A stretch of 64,000 bases of DNA from Anthostomella pinea (Eukaryota; Ascomycota; Sordariomycetes; Xylariales; Xylariaceae), in the NCBI GenBank assembly GCA_963556695.1, contig CAUWAG010000003.1:4898001-4962000 (forward strand), read 5' to 3'. Under the pieces are notes generated by a model. The model searched no databases and was not told the origin of the DNA. It worked only from the letters and a program-made list of their open reading frames with translations. Position numbers and translations under genes: made by a program. Of this stretch, positions 13,201-25,032 are shown piece after piece. Numbering within the stretch: position 1 is the first letter of the stretch; each line of letters starts with the position of its first letter.

Positions 13201-13762
13201 GCACATTCTGGCACCGCAGCAGTGAAGTAGGAGGTACCTGACCTCTCACATGTCAGGAAGACGAGGTATGCTTCGCTTTCCGCACCCATCATGATTTTTA
13301 TACTTGTGCCACCGCGGCGTCCATAGTATGAGTCTGTCGCTTACGGCGGTCTCTCTCAGGGTGAGAAGGGAAGTGGAATGCACAACTGCTACAGGACCGT
13401 TTGCTGCCACAATGCTAGCCCTACAGCCCTGGGGGAGCTGAATACAGGGCTAAAATGAAGCCTTAGCGTCCCAAGGTCCCCTGTCTCATCACCACCTGGC
13501 ACCTGCACAAAACTAAAAAAAAGAGGCGCCTGTCAACTCTCAACATGAACGTGAAGCAGCCGCTACCCCAATCCAACCTTCAATGTTGAATGAGGGGTCT
13601 CGACTGCGACGTCGTGGCTGCTGCTGCTGTTGACATCACCAGCGACCCAATGTTTACGTACAAATCCAATTACCGCGCCGTTCTGAACTCCTGTCCGACA
13701 TCAATCAATTGACAGATCGCACGACATTCTCTAACAGGTTCGAGTCGTACTGCTGAAATGTC
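7225..13762. other. Long gene-poor stretch
   Basis: 6.5 kb in which I can support no gene. Open frames of 100-190 codons occur (for example near 8635-8976 minus, 9206-9850 plus and 10462-10977 plus), but they lack recognisable motifs, splice context and consistent codon use. Scattered TAGGTACC and TACCTACC motifs are present, including a near-palindrome at 11986-12000. The last few hundred bases are probably the CRT10 promoter. Confidence 0.5.
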
Positions 13763-16167
13763 ATGGCGGACCGCGCAAATTCCGATGGGGCGCTGCTAGT
13801 GAGCAGATGTTATTGCGAGACTGGCCGTGAGAGAGTAAGTACTCGGCATCTCCTTACGACCCTCGCACGGTGGGAGTGGCAGGCTCGGAAAGTGTTAACC
13901 GTAACTGTAGCATCACATCCCGCAGGCAGTCCAGATTCCATTCGAAACTGAGCCATTCTCAGGCGCCGGGGATGAGAGCGACAACTCGGATATAACAGAC
14001 GGCCCTGGCAACGCTGTGCCTGAGGCATTGCTCCCCCAGTTGTACGGACCAGTCCTTGAAGACGGAGACGACCCAGCCGGGTTTTGGTTTGAAGTGGATT
14101 GGGTTGTAGACGAGGGCGACGAGGGCGACGAGGGCGACGAGGGCGACGACATTGATGTCGACGAAGCACCTGAGCCAATGGCCCACGAATCTGATAGCGA
14201 CGAAGCACCTGAGCCTCCGGCCCACGAATCTGATAGCGAAGACGACGAGGAGCCTCCGCAGATTGCCACATGGCGGCTTAATCTCACCGCTCTATCCCAC
14301 GTCAGCAATTTCTATGTCGTGGCATATAGAAACAAGATTTATATATCGCGGCCGCGTAGCTGTGTCACCAGTGCTCTGCCAGCGAAGCCGGATCTTGTTC
14401 TGAAGCCTCCACAAAGTAGCGAAGGCATCGTGGTGGGTGGCCATGTGGATGCCAATTTCCCACATCAGGTCAACCATCTTATCATCAGCGACTTTGGGGA
14501 GGAGGAAATCCTTCTACTCGCCTACGATGACGGTGATGTGATCGCCTACTACACCCGCCACATTGAGCATGAGCTTCTCCGCCTTGAGAGTGGCGATATA
14601 CAGGGTAGCTCAGAGATATCTCCTCAACCCTTCTTCCATGAAAATGTTGGCAAGTCGGCATGGGGCCTTGCAGTTCACAAGAAATCTCGCCTCATTGCCG
14701 TTGGCTCCAATGCCCGCGAAGTCAGGGTATTTATATTCGCCATAACAGGATTTGAATGCATACATCCGCGGGGACCGATCCCAGAGCTTTTCAGAGAGCT
14801 CGTCAAATATGAGCACGGTACGCTCTGGCCCGAAGAACCACCTGCCGATTGGGGCAAGGGACCAGCCGAAAAAATGGAATATATGGTGAGGCGTCGAGAG
14901 ATGAACTGGTGCCTTATCCTAGCAACGCGATCGCTGGGGCACAATATCCCAAACGTCGCATTCGCTGATGACACTGCTGGAGAGGCCGACAAAGTCGCAG
15001 CAATAGACGTCAAGGGGACCCTCTGGTTGATGGACATCTGGAATTTGTACAAAAGTCCTCACACACGGATCCCAGGTGTACATCGTGCACATGCCCGGGC
15101 ACCTGACGCACCTGATTTGCTACCCCAGTAAGTGGATTCGCGTACTCAAAGTCGCAATGTGGCTGATCAGTAGTAAAGATATCCTCTGGGCTGGGGCGTC
15201 CTCGTTTTGCCCAACAGTAGTTTTATGCCAATGAGGGACTACCACGGCTGCCTTGGACTGAAGCCATCTGATGCGAGATACGTGTCAAATGATAGGATCG
15301 GTCGTTGGATTGATACTAGCGACGGCCTTTATCATTTGCAGAATAACTCAATAGATCATCCATGGGTGAGATCGGGCGACACGCGACACTTCGCCATAAA
15401 CATCGGAGATCAAGGAGCGAGCCCGTCTCGATGGTATAACCACTCGGAAGGTAAAGGTACGTTGAAAACACCCCCCTGAGCGTACTCTTCGAGAACAAGC
15501 TTTGTTGTTCCCTTTCCTTCTCCTCCTACAAACTGGCCGTGCGGGTCGAAAGAAAGATGTTGACATACATGCAGCGCTACAAGAAGATGCCGCGCCGGGC
15601 ACTGCTCCGAGTGCAACCAGACGTTCGCTAGTATGCCCCGTTCTGAAAGATGGAAGCTCCATCATGCGCACGTACGAGATGGACATTGAACTTCGCAGTC
15701 CTGAAGACGGTGGTGTGGGTATAATGTGTGATAAAGTCACGGTGCAGAATCGGCCACAGGGGGCGGTTTTACCGTCGATTGGGATATCACATGAGCGGCT
15801 GGCCACGTTGATACATGTACCAGAGCTGTCACTTGTCGTGGCGGGCTCCATGTGCGGGCGAGTGGTTCTCATCACCTTGACTCGTCCCAGTTCTGAAAAT
15901 GTCGCCTTCGATACTGGCTTCAAAATCGACAGAATCATCCCGACCAAACAGGAAGAGGACGACCAGCTACGACCCATCTGTCCACTGCTGGGGGTAGCGA
16001 TCGCACCGAAGCCCTTCTTCCGGAAGCCGGGAATGGCCGGTGAACCACAAGGTCCGCCGCGATTCCGGCTCATGCTCCATTACTATGACCTTCGGATTCT
16101 GAGCTACGAGGTGTATCGCAACCTGGCAACAGGGGATCTGGGGGTGGGAGAGTTGTCGTTCTTCTGA
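13763..16167 (+). CDS. CRT10-like WD-repeat protein
   Basis: Exons 13763-13834, 13926-15127, 15179-15456 and about 15557-16167 (about 720 aa). The first junction joins a 24-codon exon in frame to the acidic segment. The second uses an unusual AAAG acceptor at 15178, chosen because it gives the family signature PLGWGVLVLPNSS in frame. The third intron is uncertain: a long pyrimidine tract (15500-15530) favours acceptor 15556, but acceptor 15499 (adding 19 residues) and donor 15451 are also in frame. The domain matches fungal CRT10, a protein implicated in yeast in transcriptional control of ribonucleotide reductase. It appears as a beta-propeller-like protein with an N-terminal acidic region. 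DNA repeats encode that region (see separate entries). Localisation is not evident. Confidence 0.75.
14109..14144 (+). repeat. 9-bp tandem repeat x4 in CRT10-like gene
   Basis: Four exact copies of GACGAGGGC encode (Asp-Glu-Gly)4 within the acidic N-terminal region, so copy-number changes keep the frame. Confidence 0.9.
14160..14237 (+). repeat. 39-bp tandem duplication in CRT10-like gene
   Basis: Two adjacent 39-bp copies (14160-14198, 14199-14237) that differ at only a few positions, each encoding DEAPEP..AHESDS. They lie 15 bp after the 9-bp repeat. Confidence 0.9.
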
Positions 16168-19100
16168 GGACGAAAGTTACAAGGCGCAGCGGCGCGGCGG
16201 AAGCATGGTCTCTTTTCCTTTTTGGTGGAATTCATGATACCCCTTGACTTTGCGGATTATTGGTGGGGTGAGGCTCGAAAAGACTCGCTCGAATGGCAGA
16301 AGTTTCGGTTTGCATTGCAGAGTGACCGAACGAAATTGGAAGGGTGTTCAGCTCACCCACGTCACACATAGCTGGTGTTATTTAGCGGCGTTATCATTGC
16401 ATGAGTTTGACTGTACGAATTAGGTACATACATGGAATCAAAAGCGATACACAACATTGAAGTGATCAGCTTCAAATCCGACTTGGCATCAGTGGCAGCC
16501 TATCTGAGGAGGCTGACCAGCAGCCAATCCATGATCGTGTACCTAGTGGTGGCGTTACCGGGCGTTTGGGCTGACGGATCATGGATGCTGACGGGGGGTT
16601 CGCGTCGAAGGCTTCTAGAAGAACTTCCTCGACAAGGATCCATGTTAATGCCAGGTACCTAACGGCAGTGCGAGCGGCGGTGCTCGTGTCCTCTGCGTCA
16701 ATCTTTTTTATTACGTACAAGAGAGACAAGACATGTCGGAGAGCTCAGCCCTACGGACCGTCCCTTATAAGTCATTTGATTGCGTACATATGTATGCACA
16801 ATCACCAGGCGAAGCATTTCATCTCAAGTCATTAGATAGATTGGCGGTGGCTTGGTGAAGATAGAGGCATTGAGTGACGACGTCACTCTTCAGCTTTCTA
16901 GAAAACCAAAGCAGCTGGAGAGAACCACAGAATGGGTACCTACCTAGATACTTCACCTGCCGACTAGGTAGCCCGAGATTGGCGATGGCTGGATCTCCGG
17001 AGAGAAACATCCACTTTCATCGATTTCATCACGGTATGAGAAATCGTGGACAACAGGGCTGTGATTGGTCACAGATAAGAAGGGCACGCTCGCCTTATTT
17101 GGGTTTTGGTTTATCCCCTTCTGACGGACGCTTGTCATCACCATTGGGAGACGGGCGTTTTGAGCTTTTTAGTGAGTGCTCAGCTCAGCCGCGCACCAGC
17201 TGTTGAAGTCGCTTCGTGTGACATAGGTAAGGCAGGTAAGTGTCGTCAGACTGGACTGCTATCTCCAGACATCCTGACACCTCACAGCCTATGGGAGCAA
17301 CCGGTCTCCTTATCAACAGGCCCGTGATAGCACACGTAGGGCTTGGTAGGCACACTCTGATAGGTATCGAGAAATGCTTCAACATCGAAGGTTTGACATC
17401 ATGGACCCCCCGACCCTGGCTCCAGCGAGGCCGATCAGCGCAAGAGGCCCATTATACAGCTGCGGAAATTGTTAATGCGGTACTTCGAGGACAGCCCCTA
17501 CTTGGCTAGAGTAATCTCGATCTAAGCAGATACCTACCTAGCCTCTGATGATCCCTGCAGGCCCAATTTCATTCAACTGCCGCCGTTCGAAAACATCGAA
17601 AACACTACACGCAACCTCCAAACCTACATGTACCTACAATGGCAGCAAATCCAGCATCAGGAGTGGCAGACAGGCGAAAGTCTGCATAGCCCGTCAAGGT
17701 CAATTGGCCCCCAGCCAGTCATGCCATGTAGGAACCTTGCAAGCACTGAGCACCCCAGCCGACATTGATGTGAGTCTCACGCGTCCTGGCGTCCTAGATC
17801 TAACGGTCGAGGCCTGCACCAAGCAATGCCGCGCGAGGCTGTCTACCTACTAGTCAGTTCGACAGCGTGCGCGCGCCGGCTCGATTCCCTAGCTCGGGCA
17901 CGACTCGAACCTGCCAATGCAGATAGGGACTATCCGGGACGCCCATCTGGCCTCCTCATTCGTCGCAAGAGGCGGTTGCAAATGGTTTGCCAGGCACCTG
18001 ACAAACGATTTTGTAACAAGTACTGCTTCCCACGCCGTCCAGGAGCCGTTCCGAGGCTCGAGCTCCGCTTTGACCCCAGGCCCTAGGTAGGGGACCGGTC
18101 GTTCGGGATTGCGAGGGAGCATTCCGGAACAACAAGCCTCGCCTGGTGTCTCCGAGGTACCTTTTACCCCGATCGGATGCGGACAGAAGGGTGTCCACCT
18201 GATGAGAAACAATGAAGCTGCGTTCCCCTGATGGCTTCAGCCAAGCAGCAACCAGAGATAACGAAATCCTCTACACGTCATTACTCGGCGTCTCTGGAAA
18301 CATGAAAAAAGTTTGCGTCATCGGACAGTAGGGGATTCTCATCCACCACAACAGCGGCTGCAGGCCGGGATCCCTGTGGATCTTGCAGCTTCGATCTTGA
18401 TTGTCGCGCACCCCCACGGTCCACCATCTGGCTTTCACAGGGACGACGCCGGAGTTGGCCATTGAAATGGAATAGTGAGACACGCGCCGGTCGAATGACT
18501 GACCGTACGAGTGATGAACCGACTTCGAGTGCTCCATAACCTCGAAGATACCTACTCTACTCTCAGTGGTTCGTAGACACGCTCTCCGAGTTCTAAGCGA
18601 CTCCAGTGCCACGTTCAAGAGAATATGGGATGAAGCCTCTTCTGTTGTTAGGCTAGTGCTCTGCCACGATGGAGTGGAAGTAAGGGCTAATCCATGTTTA
18701 TGTTTTCCTGGTTACTGCCGCTGTCACTGTCACAGCGGCATCCAAACCCATCCCCACGTCCCGCTCCATTTGGGTGTCACCTCGTGCGACACACGGCTCT
18801 CCCGACACGATGGTATCGACGTTTCAATCAGGCGGTAACATCGAGATAGGGGTCCTCGAATTGGTGAAAGTCATCGCATTAGGCAACGCTCCAGAGCCGC
18901 CGTCCTACGCCTTTACCCTATGGTGTGTGGTAACGCGGGAACAGTTGAACTGAAACTGCTGATAAGGACGCATCTCCCGCCGTAGCATCTAGCTTGGAGG
19001 CGCATGTACGTTGGATGTGTGTACGGGGAATCAGTTCCGTTCACTGGTCCGGTTTTCTCACCACACAATCGGCTTGTACCCAGCTAACATGAGCTTGGGA

Positions 19101-19472
19101 TACCCCCCAATTGGCCCTCGATCTTGGCAAGTGCCCAACGGCGTCTGATTGGCTTGGTGGCTTGCGGCCTGCCCAGAACTCGGATTAGATCCCCTGTCCT
19201 ACTCAGTCTCAGTTCTGCTAAGGTTCTTCGGTTATTAGTACCGCGGTAGCACGAGTCCACCTCCACGTCCCATAGTCCGCCATAGGTCAGGTATATAACA
19301 TCGAGTCCTGCGTCAGCGTCTTTGACTTGAGTCGCCCGTTTCTCTCCCGACGCCTGTCTCCCAGATAGAGTTTCCATCGCCGCGTATATCGACAAACTGC
19401 CAATATATTCCGGGTCTACGACAGAGGTCTGGCTTCCACATACTGAGCCTACATTCCTCCCGCGCCGCCATC
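16168..19472. other. Intergenic region and ammonium transporter promoter
   Basis: 3.3 kb without a supported gene. It contains TACCTACCTAG-type motifs (16936, 17531). Its right end is the probable promoter of the ammonium transporter, with GTATATAAC at about 19291 as a possible TATA element. Confidence 0.5.
18844..19368. promoter_or_regulatory. Candidate GATA-factor sites upstream of the ammonium transporter
   Basis: Three HGATAR-type sequences precede the transporter start: AGATAG (18844), TGATAA (18960) and AGATAG (19363). Fungal ammonium permease genes are commonly controlled by AreA/Nit2 GATA factors under nitrogen limitation. The motif is short and occurs by chance, so this is suggestive only. 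Confidence 0.3.
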
Positions 19473-21290
19473 ATGTCCTATTCGTGGGTAGGGGCGCCCG
19501 CCGAATTCAATGGCACCAACCCAGAGACCGGAGGAGACTCCAGTAAGTGCAGCAACCGTTACTTTTCGTTCGCGGCGATTAAGTATGGCTCGATCCAGTC
19601 TTGCTCACATAAACACTCACGTAGGCACCGAGAACCTGAACCAATGGTATCAGTCGGGCGACCAAGCATTCATCCTCATTTCAGCATGTATGGTCCTACT
19701 CATGGTTCCTGGCATCTCCTTCTTATATTCCGGTCTATCGCGGAGGAAATCCGCCCTCTCGCTCATATGGGTCACCATGATGTCTTTCAGCGTTGTCGTA
19801 TTCCAGTGGTATTTTTGGGGTTATTCTCTGGCGTTCAGCCAGACCGGCACCAGCGGCTTCATCGGTAACCTCCACCACTTCGGCCTCATGAACACGCTTG
19901 CCGTACCTTCGCCGGGGTCTCCGTTGATTCCGGAACTGCTCTACTCTTTTTACCAGGTACGTCGCCCGGGCATACGTTATGCGTGGATGTGGGGTTCATG
20001 CAGGTGGGTGGTGGTGTGCTGACGTGGAACCTTCTTTTCTTCTAGATGATGTTCTGCGCCGTAACCGCAGCCCTCGTCATTGGGGCCGTCGCCGAACGCG
20101 GCCGCGTGCTCCCGGCCATGGTCTTCATCTTCTTCTGGTGTACACTCGTCTACTGCCCGCTCGCGTGCTGGGTCTGGAATGTCAATGGCTGGGCTTTCAA
20201 TTACGGTGTCCTCGACTATGCGGGTGGTGGCCCCGTCGAGATCGGCTCGGGCCTGTCCGCCCTCGCTTACTCGTGGGTGCTCGGCCGACGCCACGAGAGG
20301 ATGATGCTCAACTTCCGTCCTCACAACGTCTCCCTCGTCACCCTCGGCACGATTCTACTGTGGTTCGGCTGGCTCGGTTTCAATGGTGGCTCGGCTTTCG
20401 GCGCCAACCTCCGTGCCACCATGGCCTGCTGGAACTCCTGTCTGACGGCCATGTTTGCCGCAATGACCTGGTGTCTGCTTGATTTCCGCCTCGCTAGGAA
20501 GTGGTCCATGGTCGGCTGGTGTTCGGGTGCTATCTCAGGACTGGTCGCAGCTACCCCTGCGTCTGGTTTTATCCCGCCCTGGGCTTCCATCATTCTGGGT
20601 GTCGTTACTGGCGTCTGCTGTAACTTCGGTACCAAAAGTATGTCATCACCATCCGACGTTTCACTCAAGTACATGAATTAACAGTCTGCCACAGTCAAGT
20701 TTCTGCTCAAGATCGACGACTCGCTCGATGTTTTCGCCGAGCACGGCATCGGCGGTATTGTCGGACTGATCTTCAACGCACTGTTCGCAGCCAACTACAT
20801 CATCGGACTGGACGGCGTCAACGATGGCGTGTACCCCGGTGGATGGCTCGACCATCACTACGCGCAACTCTACATTCAAATCGCCTACATCGTGGCCACT
20901 TGCGCGTACGCATTCGTCATGTCAGCCATCATCGCCAAGCTGATCGACTTCGTGCCGGGCATGCACCTGCGCGCGTCCGAGGAGGCTGAGCTGCTGGGAA
21001 TGGACGACGACCAGCTGGGCGAGTTCGCCTACGATTACGTCGAGGTGCGACGAGACTTTTTGGCCTGGACTCCGGCCCAGGAGACTCCCACCGCAAACGG
21101 CAGCCGGATCGTGCCACAACACGGCACTGCGGAACATCAGGACATGGCCCACACGTACGGTCACTCCTTAGAGGCGGAGCAGGAGAAGATGGGTGCATCG
21201 GCCCGCGCTCCCGCCAAGGCGAAGGCTGCGGAGGCCGCGGCGGCCCGGGATTCGTCCGCGCCGGGCTCCAGGGGCTCACATTCCACATAG
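19473..21290 (+). CDS. Mep/Amt-family ammonium transporter, Mep1-type
   Basis: Four exons: 19473-19542, 19625-19956, 20046-20637, 20695-21290 (529 aa). Plasma-membrane ammonium permease with the family's eleven-helix pattern, including GISFLYSGLSRRKSA, GAVAERGR and GWLGFNGGSAFGAN. The family pore carries a twin-His pair. Here the first position is Glu199 (GGGPVEIGSG) and the second is His348 (FAEHGIGG). That Glu/His arrangement is the Mep1/Mep3-type variant, not the Mep2 sensor type. After the last helix comes a cytoplasmic tail of about 130 residues ending in an Ala/Lys/Ser-rich stretch. The transporter faces the next gene tail-to-tail across 458 bp. GATA-type motifs upstream suggest nitrogen regulation. 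Confidence 0.93.
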
Positions 21291-21748
21291 AGGATGCTCT
21301 CTCTCTACTATATATATTCATTATCAATACGTATGTTGGTTCTATTTCTTATACGCTGCGGATATACCAATTTGCTTATAGCCACGGGTCTGATGTACCA
21401 TATGGGGTCCGGAAGAGAGGTAGAAAGATCATTGGAAAGGATGCGAGGTGTATAGGCGTTTTGGGTGCATTGTATGACTTCTCAGAGCCAGAGCGAGAGA
21501 GAGAGGATGCAGATCCGGTGTCTGGTAGAGTTCTATCACGGCGGTACTCTGTACATACCCTTTTACTCGAATGTTGAATGCTCTGTCGAGATACAACGCC
21601 TGTTGGGGTCCCATTTGCGATGCTAAGGTGTTGCGCCTCGCGTAGTTCCTTGCTACCTCTTCCCCCAGGAAGTTCATGCCTAAGGCGCCGGGACCTCAAC
21701 ACCGGTGTGGCGGAGATTGAACGATGAAATATCTCACGATCCGGCCGC
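21291..21748. other. Convergent 3' region
   Basis: The gap between two convergent stops. It contains a TATATATA stretch just after the transporter stop (about 21308) that may serve its 3' end. No gene is seen. Confidence 0.5.
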
Positions 21749-23867
21749 CTAGCCGCTCTCCCCCGATCTGAGCCGAAGTACAGGACCGAAGAGACTTCGC
21801 GATACTGGCGAAGCAGGAACAGTACGCTTGTGCCCCGGCCCCGTATCATTCCCGTAAACCTTTGCGATGACATCGGCCCAGGTGACGTCCGAATACAGCG
21901 GCGCATCCGACGGGCAGACCACACCCTCGTTCGGCAGCGTGCCGTCCAGCCAGTACGCAGACGTAGTCCTGATGGTGCAGGCTGAAGGTACAGCCAGTGA
22001 ACTGTGCTGAGGATGGCAGCAGTCTGTCAGCATTCAAATACAACACTTCACTGCCAGGGGGGCAGAGAGGGGGAGGGTTGGCACGTACACCGTATCCGTT
22101 CACTTCGAGGACAACGCTCCCCTCGAAGGTGGCGCTCAGGTTCCTGGCCGAGGCGAGCGGCGTGTGTCCGTCGAAGGTGTTGCCGATGAAGAGGACCGGG
22201 TTTTTTGTTTTTATGTCGAAGGTCCCCGTGTACCGCTCTCGCGGTTCGATTCGCCATTGCGCGCATGCGAAGTAGTTGCCGATTGCGGCGTCTCCCACTA
22301 CAGAGGTTACTGATGTGAGCATACTGCCCCTACAGGGATGAAAAGAGGTTGGCGGTGGCAAGCTTGGGGGTTGTTTGGTACTAAGCAGCCAGCCGCAGTG
22401 GTAACTCACTGACCCTGCTCGTGCGGTAGAGCCTCTCAACAACCGACATCATGCCCTCCAGCCCCTCCGTGCGGACGTCATTGTCGCCGCAATGAATGCC
22501 CCTCAGAGCCTCAACCGTCCTAAGCGACGCGAGGACGGTGGATTCGTCCGTCGGAAACGCAGCGGTTAAGAGGTCCTCCAGCACAGCGTATTGCTTCGTG
22601 ATCAGCAGGTTGAGCCAGGTCGCCAGCTGCGGCCAGCCCGCGCTGTCGTACAGACTGGCCTGCAGGAGGCCCTTGAGCACCGAGTAGTCCACGATGTAGC
22701 TCCCGAGTGCGAGGGGCCGGTACTTGAGGGTGTCGACGAGGTCCCAGACGGCGTGTTCGAGATCCGCTGCTGTTGCGTTGTTGCCCGTGGCCAGGGCGCA
22801 GTTCGAGGGTGCTGCTACGCAGCCTGAGAATATGGCCGAGAAGACTTTGTCTGAGTCTGTCCATTCTTGGAAGTCCCTGTTCGGGGTAGGTGAGCTCATC
22901 AGTTATCCAAGTTGACTCTCCGGGAGTCTTGGACTTACGCTTGAGCATGGTAGTACTCGTGCGGGTTTTGCTGTCCGTCAAGGACCATCCTGTGGATTCT
23001 GTCCGGGAACATGGCAGAAACAGTCGCCCCGAGCGTGGTGCCGTACGAAAAGCCTAGCGAGACTCGTCAGTAGCTCGTCCTGCATTGCTTTTCACATCAC
23101 CAATGCTCACCCCAGTATCGCAGCATGCCGTCTTCGCCAAGTGCGTCTACGGTGCTGATCAAGTCCCTCGCAACAAACGCCGTACTGATCAGGCTCCCCG
23201 TCTCGTTTTGCCTTGCGAGGCACGCCTCGGCCTCCGTGGTCCCACGTGCCCAGAGTCTCCCCAACTGCACGTCCGACTGGTTGCCGAGGAGGAGATCGTT
23301 CGCAAATTCATTGGACTCGTATCCCGGCTCGAAGCAGGCCGTTGGCAGGGTGTTTCCCGTTCCGCTACAGACAAGCGACTGTTAATACTGGTGCCGCTTT
23401 CGAGGTCTGTGAATGGATCGTAGTATGCTTACCGTGGGTCAAACGCAACAAGATCATACGATCGGCCGCTTAGCCTAGTCGTTCAGTCCTGATGTCAGTT
23501 ACGCGACTTGTCTACCCCGTGAGCTCTGCCGGGACGAGACTATAATAACTTACGCCAACAGGCGGTCCGCCAGAGCACCGACGAGGTCGTCCCGTGCCGG
23601 CAATCCCGGTCCACCGAAGTTCAGGAGGATGCTGCCTTTCGAAGGCTTGACCGTGGCGGGAACCTTGACAAGCTCAAGAACGAGGGTCTCGCTGGCGTTC
23701 GGCCTGGTGTAGTCCAGCGGCACGGGAAGTCTGCTGCACTCGATGGGGTACTCGCTGGGGAGCTCGGTTTCGTTGCATGGCCCCCACTGGATTTTTGAGG
23801 TGTTGTATGATAGGGCATGGGCTGATGCTAAGGAGCAGAGACCAAGAAGAGTTCGGAGACTGAACAT
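21749..23867 (-). CDS. Secreted alpha/beta hydrolase with TAP-like C-terminal domain
   Basis: Seven exons on the minus strand: 23867-23554, 23474-23433, 23364-23111, 23053-22939, 22876-22410, 22297-22089, 22006-21749 (552 aa). Start at MFSLRTLLGLCSLASAHA, a clear signal peptide; an upstream ATG at 23975 would bury it. The oxyanion region is LLNFGGPG. The nucleophile elbow is GFSYG (Ser206). The C-terminal TAP-like domain supplies Asp440 (GNTFDGHTP) and His468 (GYGHSSL), completing a Ser-Asp-His triad. Fungal relatives are described as tripeptidyl-aminopeptidase-like or proline-iminopeptidase-like secreted enzymes, so peptide trimming outside the cell is the likely role. Several Asn-x-Ser/Thr sites fit secretion. 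The fifth intron (22409-22298) was chosen among in-frame options because it restores the family-like VxGD segment. Confidence 0.88.
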
Positions 23868-25032
23868 GATAGCTGTTATTGGAGTTGTGCGCGACGATAT
23901 TGAGGTGGTAGAGTCAAAGGCTGGGATTAAAGCACTTGGGAACCCCTTTAATATAGAGACGAGAGTGATGGCCATCTGGTGTTATACGTAGCTGGCTTGC
24001 ACCAAGGCTCAATCTCAAAGTGACAATGAATTACAGCTGTATTGGTCCAGCCTCCTCAACATGCCTCGAGCTTATTCGGAAGGGACTCACCGATATCCAA
24101 CTGGGTGAGCAGCATCAATGGACGCATCCCCTTGCAATATGCATGCGTGCGAATACGCCGTATCGAGCCGTATCGCGGTGGCCTCCTAGTCCCACTGCGC
24201 CCCAATGGTCTGTCTAGGCCTTTCAATTGCCCGATACGGGACAGACATCTGGGCTTCATCAGGCTTCAACTCAGGCTAGGTATGTCACGGTACAGCCAAG
24301 CCCTGCGGTCAGCTTCTCGATCGTGGCCACGAATATCGGGTTTCGAACCAGTCAGCCTTGCCTACGCGAAGAATCCGACTTTTCGATCCGCACTCATGGC
24401 CTGGTCTGAGGGGTGTACCATGCACACTGACTGGTTGGCCTTTCAAATTCGATGTCCAGATAAACCTCGAGGTTGTCTGACCAGGGCTGCTCGTCGCGTG
24501 ATGGCTCAAAGTAAATCACGCGTGGTTCATTATAGATGACGACTTCACACCGGCAAGCCCATGGAGGAAAAGACCAGCAAGATCGAGGCATGCGTCTATT
24601 AGTTACAGGGGTGTTCTGTGAGGTAGCGACATATTATACAGCCAACCATGTTCGGATAGGCGTCTCGGCTGACTAGACACCTCCAACTTCCGTATTCCTG
24701 CTGTGTGACTGGTGAATAGGTCTTTCTTTAGCCATATTATAGTGTAGCTTCGGCAAAGGAGTACTCTGGGCTACCAAATGCGAGTCGGTCAGATTCGGTA
24801 GTGGCCCCACAACCAATGTGGAATACGCCCTATAAACGAACGTTCCCAATGTCGTGGGTATTTGCAAAGGGCCATCACAGTTCCGAACCTGTCATCTAAT
24901 TTATGCCTATCAGAACTGCTCAATCAAGGTAGAAGATTCTGCAATCCGTCAGGCTGCTTACCGTTTCGTGACGAAACCTCAACATCTTGTTCTTGAAAAT
25001 AATGTGAGCTGGAATTACACGAACAGAGTCTG
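23868..25032. other. Intergenic region
   Basis: 1.2 kb between the 5' end of the hydrolase gene and the 3' end of the FolB-like gene. A 165-codon plus-strand frame (24042-24539) has no motif or splice support. I see nothing else. Confidence 0.5.

Noticed and set aside
14016..14016. GTG at 14016 as the start of the CRT10-like protein
   Set aside because: Non-ATG start; a 24-codon upstream exon (13763-13834) joins in frame through a good intron.
24042..24539. A 165-codon plus-strand open frame between the hydrolase and FolB-like genes
   Set aside because: No family signal and no support from splice sites; probably promoter DNA of the hydrolase gene.
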